Shown here in pieces: positions 26,343 through 34,906 of a DNA stretch of 64,000 nt. Position 1 is the stretch's first letter. Each line of letters begins with the position of its first letter. The notes under the pieces were generated by a model. It did not search any database. It worked only from the letters and a program-made list of their open reading frames with translations, and was not told where the DNA came from. This stretch comes from Paenibacillus caui (GTDB lineage: Bacteria > Bacillota > Bacilli > Paenibacillales > Paenibacillaceae), in the NCBI RefSeq assembly GCF_019904135.1, contig NZ_JAIOGQ010000004.1:62001-126000 (forward strand). The letters run 5' to 3'. Both the position numbers and the translations under genes were made by a program.

Positions 26343-26990
26343 ATGGTTAATAAAATATGGCTTGGCCTGCTGCTGGCCGGTTTCGGCTTCGCAGCGGCCA
26401 AAGGCGACATCAATCTCGTGACCAAAGCGGCTTTCGAGGGAGCTCAGACAGGCGTGACCGTTTGTTTCGGATTGATCAGCGTGCTTGTATTCTGGCTTGG
26501 AATCATGCGTCTGGCAGAGAATTCAGGCCTTGTAGACCGAATATCCAGGCTGCTGGGTCCTGTCGTCAAATTTTTGTTTCCAGATGTTCCGAAGAATGAT
26601 CCGGCCATGGGGTACATTCTGTCCAATATGAGCGCTAATTTGCTTGGACTCGGCAATGCGGCGACACCGATGGGGATTCGGGCCATGCAGGAGCTGCAGC
26701 GCCTGAATCCGGACAAGACAACCGCCTCTCCGGCGATGTGCACATTGCTGGCCATAAACACGGCAAGCATCACGCTGATTCCGACGACGCTGATTGCGAT
26801 CCGGCTTAACTATCACTCTGCAAACCCGGCAGAAATCGTAGGGAGCACGCTTCTGGCGACGGCGATTGCCACTCTGGCAGCCGTGCTGGCTGACAGATGG
26901 TATCGGGTCAGACAAGCGCCGCCCCCGGCTATTCCGCCTTCTGTACCAAGCAGCAGCACCGCAGCGGCGGGGCGGGGTGATGGCGCTTGA
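26343..26990 (+). CDS. spmA: Spore maturation protein A
   Basis: A 215-aa membrane protein of the nucleoside-transporter-like (Gate domain) family, with segments WLGLLLAGFGFAAAKG, LISVLVFWLGIMRLAE and GLGNAATPMGIRAMQELQRL. SpmA and SpmB are needed for full spore core dehydration. The start is at MVNKIW after GGGGAGAGGGG. It overlaps spmB by four bases. The C-terminal tail is Pro/Ser/Ala-rich. Confidence 0.93.
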   Translation: MVNKIWLGLLLAGFGFAAAKGDINLVTKAAFEGAQTGVTVCFGLISVLVFWLGIMRLAENSGLVDRISRLLGPVVKFLFPDVPKNDPAMGYILSNMSANLLGLGNAATPMGIRAMQELQRLNPDKTTASPAMCTLLAINTASITLIPTTLIAIRLNYHSANPAEIVGSTLLATAIATLAAVLADRWYRVRQAPPPAIPPSVPSSSTAAAGRGDGA

Positions 26991-27514
26991 ACTGGATTCA
27001 TACGATATCGGCCTGGGCTATCCCCGTCATGATTGCTTTTATTCCATTGTACGCTTATTTCAAGAAGGTTCCGGTTTATGAATCATTTGTGGATGGAGCC
27101 AAAGACGGGTTTTCAACCGCCATAGGCATTATCCCGCATCTGGTTGGAATGATGGTAGCGATCAGCGTGTTTCGCGCGTCGGGAGCGATGGATTTCCTAG
27201 TAGACCTTGCAGCACCGGCTGTCAGATGGCTCCACATTCCGCCGGAAGTGCTGCCGCTTGGTTTCCTGAGGCCCCTGACCGGCACCGGTTCGCTGGCTTT
27301 TACGACCGAATTGATCAAAACCTACGGACCGGATTCGATGATCGGACGAATTGCCTCTACGATTCAGGGAAGTACGGACACTACGCTTTATGTACTTACC
27401 GTTTATTTCGGAGCCGTTGGCATCCGCAATGGCCGCTATGCGCTTAAAGTCGGGCTTTTTTCGGATATGGTCGGTTTCTTTGCCGCCATATTTGTTTGTC
27501 TGCTGCTGTTTTGA
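26987..27514 (+). CDS. spmB: Spore maturation protein B
   Basis: A 175-aa membrane protein, the partner of SpmA, with the same Gate-type fold (DGAKDGFSTAIGIIPHLVGMM, then GFLRPLTGTGSLAF and STDTTLYVL). It must start at a TTG: an in-frame stop lies just upstream, and the TTG overlaps the spmA stop as TTGA. The ribosome site is GGGGTGATG. It closes the dacB-spmA-spmB operon. Confidence 0.93.
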   Translation: MNWIHTISAWAIPVMIAFIPLYAYFKKVPVYESFVDGAKDGFSTAIGIIPHLVGMMVAISVFRASGAMDFLVDLAAPAVRWLHIPPEVLPLGFLRPLTGTGSLAFTTELIKTYGPDSMIGRIASTIQGSTDTTLYVLTVYFGAVGIRNGRYALKVGLFSDMVGFFAAIFVCLLLF

Positions 27515-27563
27515 ATCGACCTTATCAGACCCTTTTCGCGAGTTGTCTACATATCTTGCATTT

Positions 27564-27587
27564 CGCTCTCCTTGTGAGAGCGTTTTT
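27564..27587 (+). terminator. Terminator after spmB
   Basis: CGCTCTC and GAGAGCG form a short stem followed by five T residues. Confidence 0.8.
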
Positions 27588-27649
27588 GCTTTCGCTATTG
27601 TGATTTTTTTGTCAACTGGGTATCATGAATGTGAGGTGACTTAATTAAC

Positions 27650-28393
27650 ATGGAAAGATTACAGAAAATACTTGCTCAAGCCGGAGTCGCATCGCGTCGG
27701 AAATGTGAGGAGCTGATTTTGGCGGGCAAAGTGCAGGTCAACGGAGAAACCGTAACTGTGCTTGGAACAAAGGCGGATCCCGCGACGGACACTATAACGG
27801 TAAACGGAAAAAATATCGGTGCCGAGCAGAAGCTCTACCTTTTGTTCAATAAGCCGAAAGGCGTGATTACAAGCGCCAGCGACCCGCAAGGGCGAAAGAT
27901 TGTCACCGACTACCTGAAGGGAATCAAGGAACGGGTATATCCGGTTGGACGGCTGGATTATGATACGGAAGGCTTGCTTCTTCTAACTAATGACGGTGAA
28001 TTTGCCCATTTGCTTACCCATCCGAAGCACCATGTGCCCAAGACCTACCTGGCTACTGTCATGGGGGTGCCTCATGGAAACGATTTGGACAAGCTCAAGC
28101 AGGGGATTATGCTGGAAGACGGGATGACAGCTCCGGCGGAAGTGGAATATCATGATGTGAACCCGGACAATAAGCAGGCCGTCATCAGCATCACGATCCA
28201 CGAAGGACGCAACCGTCAGGTTCGGAGAATGTTTGAAGCGATCGGACATCCCGTTATTCGTCTGAAACGAATCGCTTTCGGAAAGCTGTATCTGGGAACT
28301 ATGAAACGAGGGGTATATCGTCACCTGACTAAAAGCGAAGTCGAAAGCCTGCGGCAAAGCGCGGCTGCCGCCCGGAAGAATGACCAGCCGTAA
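27650..28393 (+). CDS. rluB: 23S rRNA pseudouridine synthase RluB
   Basis: A 247-aa RsuA/RluB-family synthase that makes pseudouridine in 23S rRNA. It has an N-terminal S4 RNA-binding domain (ERLQKILAQAGVASRRKCEELI) and the catalytic aspartate Asp103 in GRLDYDTEGLLLLTNDG. The RNRQVRRMFEAIGHPV segment near the end is typical. GTGAGGTGAC precedes the ATG. It stands alone and, unlike in B. subtilis, is not followed by resABC. Confidence 0.93.
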   Translation: MERLQKILAQAGVASRRKCEELILAGKVQVNGETVTVLGTKADPATDTITVNGKNIGAEQKLYLLFNKPKGVITSASDPQGRKIVTDYLKGIKERVYPVGRLDYDTEGLLLLTNDGEFAHLLTHPKHHVPKTYLATVMGVPHGNDLDKLKQGIMLEDGMTAPAEVEYHDVNPDNKQAVISITIHEGRNRQVRRMFEAIGHPVIRLKRIAFGKLYLGTMKRGVYRHLTKSEVESLRQSAAAARKNDQP

Positions 28394-28465
28394 CCTTCCG
28401 CATGATCAGCCGATCAGGCATCACTTCTCTGATCGTACATATATTTTGGACTGCGAATCGAAAAT

Positions 28466-28496
28466 TTGACAGTTCAGGGTCGGCCAAATGTACAAT
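28466..28496 (+). promoter_or_regulatory. Probable promoter of resDE
   Basis: A perfect TTGACA is followed after 19 bp by TACAAT. The spacer is long, but both elements are good and lie about 77 bp before resD. Confidence 0.5.
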
Positions 28497-28572
28497 GATT
28501 TCTAATGATGGTTTAAAAGCTAATCGTCCGTAAGCAGGCGGACAGCGGACATGAAGATGAGGAGCTGTGAGG

Positions 28573-29289
28573 ATGTCAGAACAGATCAACCGTATTTTGG
28601 TCGTAGACGATGAGGAAAGAATCCGTCGTCTGCTTAAAATGTATTTGGAGAAGGAAGGATTTGAAATTGATGAAGCCGAGGACGGGGAAACGGCATTAAA
28701 GAAAGCTACGGAGGGAGAGTATGATCTCGTCGTTCTTGATGTCATGCTTCCCGGAATGGACGGGATAGAAGTCTGCAACCGTCTCAGGCAGTCCAAAGCA
28801 ACGCCGGTGCTTATGCTGACGGCAAAAGGGGAAGAGATTAACCGGGTTCAGGGATTCGAAGTCGGTGCCGACGACTATGTGGTGAAGCCGTTCAGCCCCC
28901 GTGAGGTCATTTACCGCGTCAAGGCTATTCTGCGCCGCTCATCAGCTACCGCGTTTTTGTCACAGGACAGCGGGACGAGCAGCACGATCGTTTTTCCCCA
29001 TTTGACGATTGAACACGATGCCCACAGGGTGACCGCAGGAGGGCAGGAAATCAGCCTGACGCCGAAGGAGTATGAATTGCTCCATTATCTGGCGGTTTCT
29101 CCCGATAAGGTTTTTTCCCGGGAAGAGCTGCTGAAGGATGTTTGGAACTATGAATTTTTTGGAGATTTGCGTACGGTGGATACCCACGTGAAGAGACTGC
29201 GCGAGAAGCTGAACAAAGTATCGCCGGAAGCAGCCCTGATGATAACGACCGTTTGGGGAGTCGGCTACAAGCTGGAGGTTGGAAAATAG
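28573..29289 (+). CDS. resD: Response regulator ResD
   Basis: A 238-aa OmpR-type regulator. The receiver domain has VVDDEE near the N-terminus, the phosphorylation site Asp56 (VVLDVMLPG) and Lys in VVKPFSPRE. The C-terminal winged helix covers about residues 140-235. ResD controls respiration and anaerobic genes in Bacillus. The ATG after GAGGAGCTGTGAGG is preferred over a GTG six bases earlier. Placement after rluB and before serA, together with the kinase that follows, supports ResD, though PhoP/YycF-type relatives are similar. Confidence 0.85.
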   Translation: MSEQINRILVVDDEERIRRLLKMYLEKEGFEIDEAEDGETALKKATEGEYDLVVLDVMLPGMDGIEVCNRLRQSKATPVLMLTAKGEEINRVQGFEVGADDYVVKPFSPREVIYRVKAILRRSSATAFLSQDSGTSSTIVFPHLTIEHDAHRVTAGGQEISLTPKEYELLHYLAVSPDKVFSREELLKDVWNYEFFGDLRTVDTHVKRLREKLNKVSPEAALMITTVWGVGYKLEVGK

Positions 29290-29290
29290 A

Positions 29291-30736
29291 GTGAGCTTCT
29301 GGAGATCCCTTGTCGGCAAGCTCTGGCTTACGATCAGCGCTTTGGTTGCTTGCGTGCTTCTTACGCTCGGCCTTTTTCTCCTTCCTTATATCGATACCAA
29401 CTTCACGAACTCTGGCGCCATCAAATCGCTTTTTATCTGGGTATCCATCGCGGGCTTTGCCATGACCACTTTTTTTGCCCTGTTCCTGTTCACCAAAATT
29501 ACGCAGCCGATGCGCAGGTTGATTCAGGCAACAGACGAAATTAGGCGTGGAAACTACGATACCCGGCTTACGCTCAGAACGAGCGACGAAATCGGGGATT
29601 TGGCCAAAACGTTCAACCACATGGCCGAAGAGCTTGAGAATACCATTCGAAGCCTGAATCTGGAGAAAGAGCACCTGGCCAGCGTACTGAGAAGCATGAA
29701 TGATGCCGTCATCACACTGGACCAATCCGGTGCTGTGATCCTGACCAACCCTCCCGGCGAACAGCTGCTGCATGCATGGGGCAATCTGGAGACAGGCGCA
29801 GGCAGCGGCAGCCTCAAAAGTCTGATCCCTTCAGCCAGGTACCCCGTTCCAGAACCGCTTGTTCCAATGTTTGAACGGGTTTTGGAGCAGGAGGGAGACC
29901 AGCGGGAGGATATTCATGTCAAGCAGAGCGTTTGGTCCGTTCATATGGCTCCGCTATCTTCCGAAGGGGATATTCGCGGGGCTGTCGCCGTTCTCCGCGA
30001 TGTGACGGAGCAGGCCCAGCTTGAGAAGATGAGAAAAGATTTTGTAGCCAATGTCTCGCATGAAATCAGGACTCCTCTTTCCATGATGCAGGGCTACAGC
30101 GAGGCGCTGCTTGATGGAATGGCCTCGTCGCCGGAGGAAGCCAGGGAATTGATCCAGGTCATTTATGATGAATCGCTTCGGATGGGACGGCTTGTTCGCG
30201 ATTTGCTGGACCTGGCGCGCATGGAAGCGGGTCACACTGAAATGGTCATGCATTCGGTTGATTTGACGGAACTTGTGGAACGGGTGTATCGAAAATTCTC
30301 GGTAAGAGCCAAAGAACGAAATATCAAGCTGCGGATCGGGCTGCCTTCGGAACAGCTTATACTTGAGGAAGCAGATGAAGACCGGCTTGAGCAGGTGTTT
30401 ACGAATTTGCTCGATAATGCCTTCCGCCATACACCCGAAAACCGGTCGATTGACCTGGAAGCGAACCGGATTCTCGGCAGCCGCAACGAGCCCATGGTGG
30501 AAATTCTGGTGTCCGATGAGGGGGACGGCATTCCCCGGGAGGATCTCCCATATATTTTTGAACGTTTCTATAAGGCAGATAAAGCGCGGGTTCGCGGAGA
30601 AACGGCAGGGACAGGTCTTGGCTTATCCATTGTCAAAAATATAGTGGATGCCCATCACGGATCCATCGAAGCGCAAAGCGAGGTCGGCATAGGAACGACA
30701 TTCAGGCTGAAATTGCCTGTCGAAAAACAAAGCTAG
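29291..30736 (+). CDS. resE: ResE-type sensor histidine kinase lacking an external domain
   Basis: A 481-aa kinase with two membrane helices at about residues 11-31 and 47-68, HAMP (about 66-118), a PAS-like domain (about 120-235), the phospho-acceptor His257 in NVSHEIRTPL, and a complete ATPase domain (NLLDNAFRHTP, SDEGDGIPRED, GTAGTGLGLSIVKN). Only about 15 residues lie between the helices, whereas B. subtilis ResE has a large extracytoplasmic domain. The GTG is chosen as start because the TTG 12 bases upstream abuts GGAGG; the spacing to GTG is then somewhat long. It pairs with resD. Confidence 0.85.
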   Translation: MSFWRSLVGKLWLTISALVACVLLTLGLFLLPYIDTNFTNSGAIKSLFIWVSIAGFAMTTFFALFLFTKITQPMRRLIQATDEIRRGNYDTRLTLRTSDEIGDLAKTFNHMAEELENTIRSLNLEKEHLASVLRSMNDAVITLDQSGAVILTNPPGEQLLHAWGNLETGAGSGSLKSLIPSARYPVPEPLVPMFERVLEQEGDQREDIHVKQSVWSVHMAPLSSEGDIRGAVAVLRDVTEQAQLEKMRKDFVANVSHEIRTPLSMMQGYSEALLDGMASSPEEARELIQVIYDESLRMGRLVRDLLDLARMEAGHTEMVMHSVDLTELVERVYRKFSVRAKERNIKLRIGLPSEQLILEEADEDRLEQVFTNLLDNAFRHTPENRSIDLEANRILGSRNEPMVEILVSDEGDGIPREDLPYIFERFYKADKARVRGETAGTGLGLSIVKNIVDAHHGSIEAQSEVGIGTTFRLKLPVEKQS

Positions 30737-30740
30737 CTGA

Positions 30741-30769
30741 AAGCATCCTACAGATTTAGGATGCTTTTT
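30741..30769 (+). terminator. Terminator after resE
   Basis: AAGCATCCTA and TTAGGATGCTT form a hairpin with a T-run just after the resE stop codon. Confidence 0.85.
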
Positions 30770-30827
30770 GTTGAAACGGCAAGATTAATCTTGTTCAACG
30801 TGGAACACTTGAGGCAAACGCATAATC

Positions 30828-30862
30828 AAAAAAAGTCATGCCGATATTCGGCATGACTTTTT
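30828..30862. terminator. Terminator of serA, bidirectional
   Basis: AAAAAGTCATGCCGA and its complement TCGGCATGACTTTTT form a long perfect stem with a three-base loop. It lies 36 bp beyond the serA stop codon and would work on both strands. Confidence 0.88.
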
Positions 30863-30897
30863 AGGTTAAACGGCTTCCTGCAGATTCTGAAAGCTGT

Positions 30898-32487
30898 TTA
30901 GGATAGAACGATTTCCTGTGCGGTTTTCAGCTCCGGCAGTTTGATCATTTCGGCAAGCACATCATCCGGAACGGCTTTGTCGACAGTCAGCACCATGATG
31001 GCTTCCCCGCCTACGACCTGGCGTCCCACCTGCATGGATGCGATATTGACATCGTTTTTGCCGAGCAATGTTCCGACATTGCCGATAATGCCAGGTTTGT
31101 CCGTGTGCGAAACGACGATGAGGTGGCCTTCCGGCGCAATGTCGACCGGGAACTTGTCAATTTGCACAATCCGTTCCCGGTATCCTTCCAGCAGAGTGCC
31201 GGCAATCTGCCGGTCCTGGCCGTTCGCGGTTTTGATCGTGACCGTAATAACATTCGTGAACCCTTTTTGAGCCGGCGCTTGGGAAACAACAACCCGGACA
31301 TCACGGGATTTCGCCAAAAGCGTGGAATTGACGATGTTCACATCGCTTCCGAAATGGCGAGACAGCACTCCCTTCAAAATATAACGGGTGAGCGGCTGCG
31401 TATCGACCTCCGACAGATCGCCAGCATAATCGATCTGGATCGCCTGGACGGTCTCGTTGTTGATTTGAGCGGCTACAGAACCGATTTTTTCGCCGAGTCC
31501 GAAATAAGGCTGCAGCTTGTTCATCACGCTTGCGGCTACCGGAGGCATGTTGACGGCGTTCTTGAACGGTTCATCCCGCAAAATATGAAGCACCTGCTCC
31601 GATACATCGATGGCCACGTTCTCCTGCGCTTCTACGGTAGAAGCCCCAAGGTGAGGCGTTACGATAACTTTCGGATTGTGCAGGAAAGGATGATCCGGCT
31701 GTGGCGGCTCTTGTTCAAATACGTCAAACGCAGCGCCGGCCACGATTCCCTCATCAATGGCTTCCAACATGGCCTTTTCATCAACAATACCGCCGCGGGC
31801 GCAGTTGATAATGCGCATGCCTTTCTTCATCACTTCAAACTGCGGACGGGCAATCATATGCTTCGTTTCCGGCGTAAGCGGGGTATGCACTGTAATGAAG
31901 TCGGCATTGCGGACAATGTAATCGACAGTCGCAACCTGCACGCCCATTTTCTCCGCGCGCTCTTCCGTCAGGAACGGATCATAACCCAGTACGTCCATCC
32001 CGAAAGCTTTAGCCCGTTTGGCCACCTCGCTGCCGATCCGGCCCATGCCCAGCACGCCCAACTTTTTGTTGCGCAGCTCAACGCCAAGGAATTTGCGGTC
32101 CCATGTCCCGTTGATCGTCTTGGCATAAGCCTGCGGGATATGGCGGGCGAGCGCCATCATCATCGCAAAGGCATGTTCGCAAGTGGTGATCGTATTGCCG
32201 TCCGGCGCATTGATGACGATAATCCCGGATTGCGTTGCCGCTTCGAGATCGATATTGTCGACGCCCACTCCTGCCCGGCCGATAACCTTGAGGTTGGAGG
32301 CAGCTTGCATAATGCTTTTTGTCACTTTAGTCTGGCTGCGTACCAAAAGCGCGTCGTACTGAGGAATGATTTCGATAAGCTCTGCCTCGCTAAGCCCCGT
32401 CTTTTTTTCCACGACTACATCGTCAGCGTCAACAAGCTGCTGAATTCCCAAATCACTGATCGGATCCGATACTAACACTTTGAACAT
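30898..32487 (-). CDS. serA: D-3-phosphoglycerate dehydrogenase
   Basis: A 529-aa enzyme catalysing the first step of serine synthesis from 3-phosphoglycerate. Visible are the substrate motif [11 protein letters not shown], the NAD-binding Rossmann motif [21 protein letters not shown], the catalytic Arg/Glu/His set ([22 protein letters not shown]), an intervening domain (about residues 320-450) and a C-terminal ACT domain ([16 protein letters not shown]). The ATG follows AGGAGG by 11 bp. It is the only gene of its unit and is preceded by a long leader with tandem repeats and a T-box that appears to sense uncharged tRNA-Ser. Confidence 0.95.
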   Translation of the reverse strand: MFKVLVSDPISDLGIQQLVDADDVVVEKKTGLSEAELIEIIPQYDALLVRSQTKVTKSIMQAASNLKVIGRAGVGVDNIDLEAATQSGIIVINAPDGNTITTCEHAFAMMMALARHIPQAYAKTINGTWDRKFLGVELRNKKLGVLGMGRIGSEVAKRAKAFGMDVLGYDPFLTEERAEKMGVQVATVDYIVRNADFITVHTPLTPETKHMIARPQFEVMKKGMRIINCARGGIVDEKAMLEAIDEGIVAGAAFDVFEQEPPQPDHPFLHNPKVIVTPHLGASTVEAQENVAIDVSEQVLHILRDEPFKNAVNMPPVAASVMNKLQPYFGLGEKIGSVAAQINNETVQAIQIDYAGDLSEVDTQPLTRYILKGVLSRHFGSDVNIVNSTLLAKSRDVRVVVSQAPAQKGFTNVITVTIKTANGQDRQIAGTLLEGYRERIVQIDKFPVDIAPEGHLIVVSHTDKPGIIGNVGTLLGKNDVNIASMQVGRQVVGGEAIMVLTVDKAVPDDVLAEMIKLPELKTAQEIVLS

Positions 32488-32509
32488 GGTTTCTTTTTCC
32501 TCCTAAAAG

Positions 32510-32700
32510 TTTTGTATAGCATAAGCTTCCTGATAAACAGCGGCAAAACTCGCTTCGGAAGCATGAGCTTGGTTTTGTATAGCATAAGCTTCCTGATAAA
32601 CAGCGGGCAAAACTCGCTTCGGAAGCATGAGCTTGGTTTTGTATAGCATAAGCTTCCCTAAATAGCAGAAGACAAAACTTGGACGGAAGCTTGAGCTTCT
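32510..32700 (-). repeat. Three tandem 63-64 bp hairpin repeats in the serA leader
   Basis: Copies lie at 32510-32572, 32573-32636 and 32637-32700. The first two differ by one base; the third is diverged. Each begins (plus strand) TTTTGTATAGCATAAGCTTCC and the first two end GGAAGCATGAGCTTGG. Within each unit AAGCTTCC can pair with GGAAGC...GAGCTT, so the serA mRNA would carry three successive stem-loops just before its ribosome site. On the minus strand each unit also contains TGCTATACA, similar to an extended -10 element. The stretch 32701-32814 beyond the repeats holds nothing I can name. Confidence 0.9.
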
Positions 32701-32814
32701 AAAAATGTGGCCCCTCGGGCAATTGCTTTGCAGCAGTGACGAATCGCCGCGGCAAAGAACAGGGCTGCAAGTGCAGCACGAAACAAGGCGTCCCCACGAC
32801 TCTAAGCGAAAGCA

Positions 32815-33066
32815 ATAAAAAAAGCTCCAGTCCGCATACTACCGCCGTAGCAAGGGACGAGAGCTTCGTGGTGCCACCCTATTTCGCCGCAACTTCGCAG
32901 GTACGGCCTCTGATTGTCTTTCGACAAGAATGGTAACGGAATTCATCCGGCTGGTTTACTAGGTTCAACTCAGCACTCCGGAGCGCTAAAGTCTGAATTC
33001 AAGGCTACCGGTTCACAGCGACCACCGGCTCTCTGGAAGCTTGAAGGCGACTTCTCTCCTTCAACG
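32815..33066 (-). promoter_or_regulatory. T-box leader of serA (tRNA-Ser)
   Basis: On the minus strand the diagnostic T-box sequence AGGGTGGCACCACG is followed by a terminator (AGCTC..GTCC pairing with GGAC..GAGCT, then TTTTTTT). Upstream lie the Stem I features AGAGAG, the distal hairpin arms CCGGT/ACCGG, and paired arms TTCAAG/CTTGAA and AAGTC/GACTT that frame an internal loop containing TTCA. The loop can present UCA (Ser). The variable T-box base is C, which pairs with discriminator G, as in tRNA-Ser. Phe (UUC) is the less likely reading. Confidence 0.88.
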
Positions 33067-33090
33067 TGTTTCATGGTTTAATTTTTTCAT

Positions 33091-33119
33091 AATGTAACAT
33101 GGCGGGTAAAGACTGTCAA
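33091..33119 (-). promoter_or_regulatory. Promoter of serA
   Basis: On the minus strand TTGACA is followed after exactly 17 bp by TACATT, upstream of the T-box Stem I. This is a strong SigA-type promoter. Confidence 0.75.
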
Positions 33120-33269
33120 TAGCACAAAATAAACAATTTTTACGGTGCGTCACTTCTTTCTCGCGATTGTTAATGCTTCTTTGGGCCGCCTTGAATAGGC
33201 GGGTGCAAATCGGTTATGATTTTATGAAGGACAGCTTCAAGAATAATCTCAAAGGAACGCACTCATTTT

Positions 33270-33860
33270 ATGAAAAAAAGTACTGAAAAAATCAAGTTCC
33301 GGCAAATTAAGCCAGAAGAACTTAACGATCGCCTGCTGCTGATCAATTTGTATTTTACGCAAATCCTTACACTCGTCATAGGCTTGATTATTATGCTGTT
33401 TCAATGGCGAAATCCGCTTGTTTTATTCAGGCCGCCGGATGGCTTGAGTTTTATCTGGTGGGGCCTTGGGCTCGCAGCAGCTGTTTTTCTCATTGATCTG
33501 CTGCTGTCCAGAATGATCCCGGAGAGCAGCATGGATGACGGCGGGATAAACGAAATGCTGTTTCGCAAAAGACCAATCTGGCATATTTTCATTATTGCGG
33601 CTGTCGTGGCCGTTTGCGAAGAGCTGCTGTTCAGGGGAGCGATACAGCATTCGCTTGGTCCATATTGGACGAGCATTGTCTTTGCGCTGATTCATATCCG
33701 CTATTTGCGGCACTGGATTCCGACGGGATGGGTATTTGCCACCAGCTATGGGCTGGGGTATATTTATATCGCTTCCGGGACTTTATGGGCGCCGATATTA
33801 TGTCATTTTCTCATTGATTTGATTTCGGGGTTTGTGATTCGTTTTCGGAGGGAACAATGA
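33270..33860 (+). CDS. CPBP family intramembrane metalloprotease
   Basis: A 196-aa polytopic membrane protein with the CPBP (Abi) protease motifs: EELLFRG (the EExxxR pair), a histidine in ALIHIRYL, and CHFLID near the end. Five to six hydrophobic segments are visible. Family members include prenyl-protein proteases and bacteriocin-immunity proteins. The position after serA matches ypbD of B. subtilis. The ribosome site AAAGGA is somewhat distant from the ATG. Its stop overlaps the next gene by four bases. Confidence 0.82.
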   Translation: MKKSTEKIKFRQIKPEELNDRLLLINLYFTQILTLVIGLIIMLFQWRNPLVLFRPPDGLSFIWWGLGLAAAVFLIDLLLSRMIPESSMDDGGINEMLFRKRPIWHIFIIAAVVAVCEELLFRGAIQHSLGPYWTSIVFALIHIRYLRHWIPTGWVFATSYGLGYIYIASGTLWAPILCHFLIDLISGFVIRFRREQ

Positions 33861-34330
33861 GCGAACGATTAAGCAGGGTTAAGAGACTTGAGAGAGGCCG
33901 TAAACATAAGAAAGAAAGCAGCAGAGTGAACGGCACTACCAAAGCAGGTGCTTTGGAGCAGCTTTCCAGGGGACGATCAGAGACGGCGGCAGCGCAGGCG
34001 GCCGAAGATGAGAATTTGCCGCTGAGGAGCAGACGAGGCAAACGTCCAGTTTCTTCTAATGCATTCGGTTCTGCCAAGACTAAGCGGAAGGAATGGCAGC
34101 GGACAGCGGCAAATTCTGGTAGCCTTACACTGTTATTAGAAGATGAAGAAGAAGATTTTTTCGAACCGGAAGCGAAGTATGTCTCTCGAAGCGAAATATT
34201 TCCTTCCCACCGGATCAAATGGACAAAATGGTTCTTTAATGCACTTTTGGTTATCTTTATTGCCTTAACCGTTTTACTGTTGTGGTGGGGGCTGAATGAA
34301 TCTCCTTGGAGTATAAAGCGGGACCTCTGA
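33857..34330 (+). CDS. Hypothetical single-pass membrane protein
   Basis: A 157-aa protein I do not recognise. The first 120 residues are hydrophilic and strongly charged: Arg/Lys-rich to about residue 80, then an acidic patch EDEEEDFFEPE near 96-106. One membrane helix follows at about 124-145, and a short tail. The start overlaps the protease gene as ATGA, so the two are translationally coupled. B. subtilis has a membrane protein gene (ypbE) in this place, but no LysM domain is visible here. Function unknown. Confidence 0.65.
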   Translation: MSERLSRVKRLERGRKHKKESSRVNGTTKAGALEQLSRGRSETAAAQAAEDENLPLRSRRGKRPVSSNAFGSAKTKRKEWQRTAANSGSLTLLLEDEEEDFFEPEAKYVSRSEIFPSHRIKWTKWFFNALLVIFIALTVLLLWWGLNESPWSIKRDL

Positions 34331-34333
34331 GAA

Positions 34334-34422
34334 GTTGTTCAAAAAGTCATCTTTTGATCACGAAGTGAATCACGAAGTCAATTCGACATCTTGGTGCTGA
34401 AAAGCTTACTTTTTGAACACGC
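34334..34422. repeat. MITE-like or REP-like element with inverted ends
   Basis: A perfect 11-bp inverted repeat GTTCAAAAAGT (34337-34347) and ACTTTTTGAAC (34408-34418) bounds about 82 bp. Inside, CACGAAGT occurs twice, and TCATCTTTTGATCAC near one end resembles the complement of GCTGAAAAGCTTA near the other. There is no coding sequence. The layout resembles small dispersed repeats that I associate with Paenibacillus genomes; it could also act as a weak terminator. Confidence 0.65.
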
Positions 34423-34547
34423 ATTATAAAGGTTCACGCTTTTTTTTCAGGGGAGGGTGCAACTTCTTTCCTGTATTCATGCCGCATGAGACGTGGAATC
34501 CCAGGAAACACTACATTTGATCTTAAACTTGAAAGGAGGCAATCCCG

Positions 34548-34892
34548 ATGAGATCTGCTACGTTCTTATTCGGCGTTTTTCTGGGTGCTGTAGGCGCAAT
34601 GTGGGCATCGAATCGAAAAAGCGGATGGATTTCGGCGGCGAATCAAGCAGGTTCCCTGATGAAATTTACCAACCTCTCCAAAAACAAAAGCAACGGAACA
34701 ATCAGTATCCCTACCAGCGGAGCTTTAAAGACAGAGGGGAGCAGCGCAACCGCTGTTAATCCCGTTCAAAAAGCTGTATCCAAGGAATCAAACATGAAAA
34801 TGATCAAGGATTTTATTAAGGGAAATCCTGATGTACGCCGTGAAGTGGAGCAGATTTTGAAGGAAACGCATACCGTCATCCCCGGCTTGTAA
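34548..34892 (+). CDS. Hypothetical protein with N-terminal hydrophobic segment
   Basis: A 114-aa protein I do not recognise. Residues 1-20 (ATFLFGVFLGAVGAMWAS) form a Gly/Ala-rich membrane or signal segment. The middle is Ser/Asn/Lys-rich, and the C-terminal part (MKMIKDFIKGNPDVRREVEQILKETH) looks helical. A clear GAAAGGAGG precedes the ATG and a strong terminator follows, so it is a real single-gene unit. An overlapping frame at 34493 has no ribosome site and was not called. Confidence 0.65.
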   Translation: MRSATFLFGVFLGAVGAMWASNRKSGWISAANQAGSLMKFTNLSKNKSNGTISIPTSGALKTEGSSATAVNPVQKAVSKESNMKMIKDFIKGNPDVRREVEQILKETHTVIPGL

Positions 34893-34906
34893 CCGGAGAA
34901 AAAATC

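Noticed and set aside
8394-28500. Search for insertion sequences or phage genes
   Set aside because: All large frames fit conserved chromosomal genes in conserved order, and no transposase, integrase (apart from XerD) or terminal repeats were seen.
31105-32475. A 456-codon plus-strand frame inside serA
   Set aside because: Antisense to serA, which has all catalytic motifs; the frame is a codon-bias shadow.
32510-32700. Possible CRISPR array
   Set aside because: The units are directly joined with no spacers, each unit is 63-64 bp, and no cas genes are near; they are tandem repeats.
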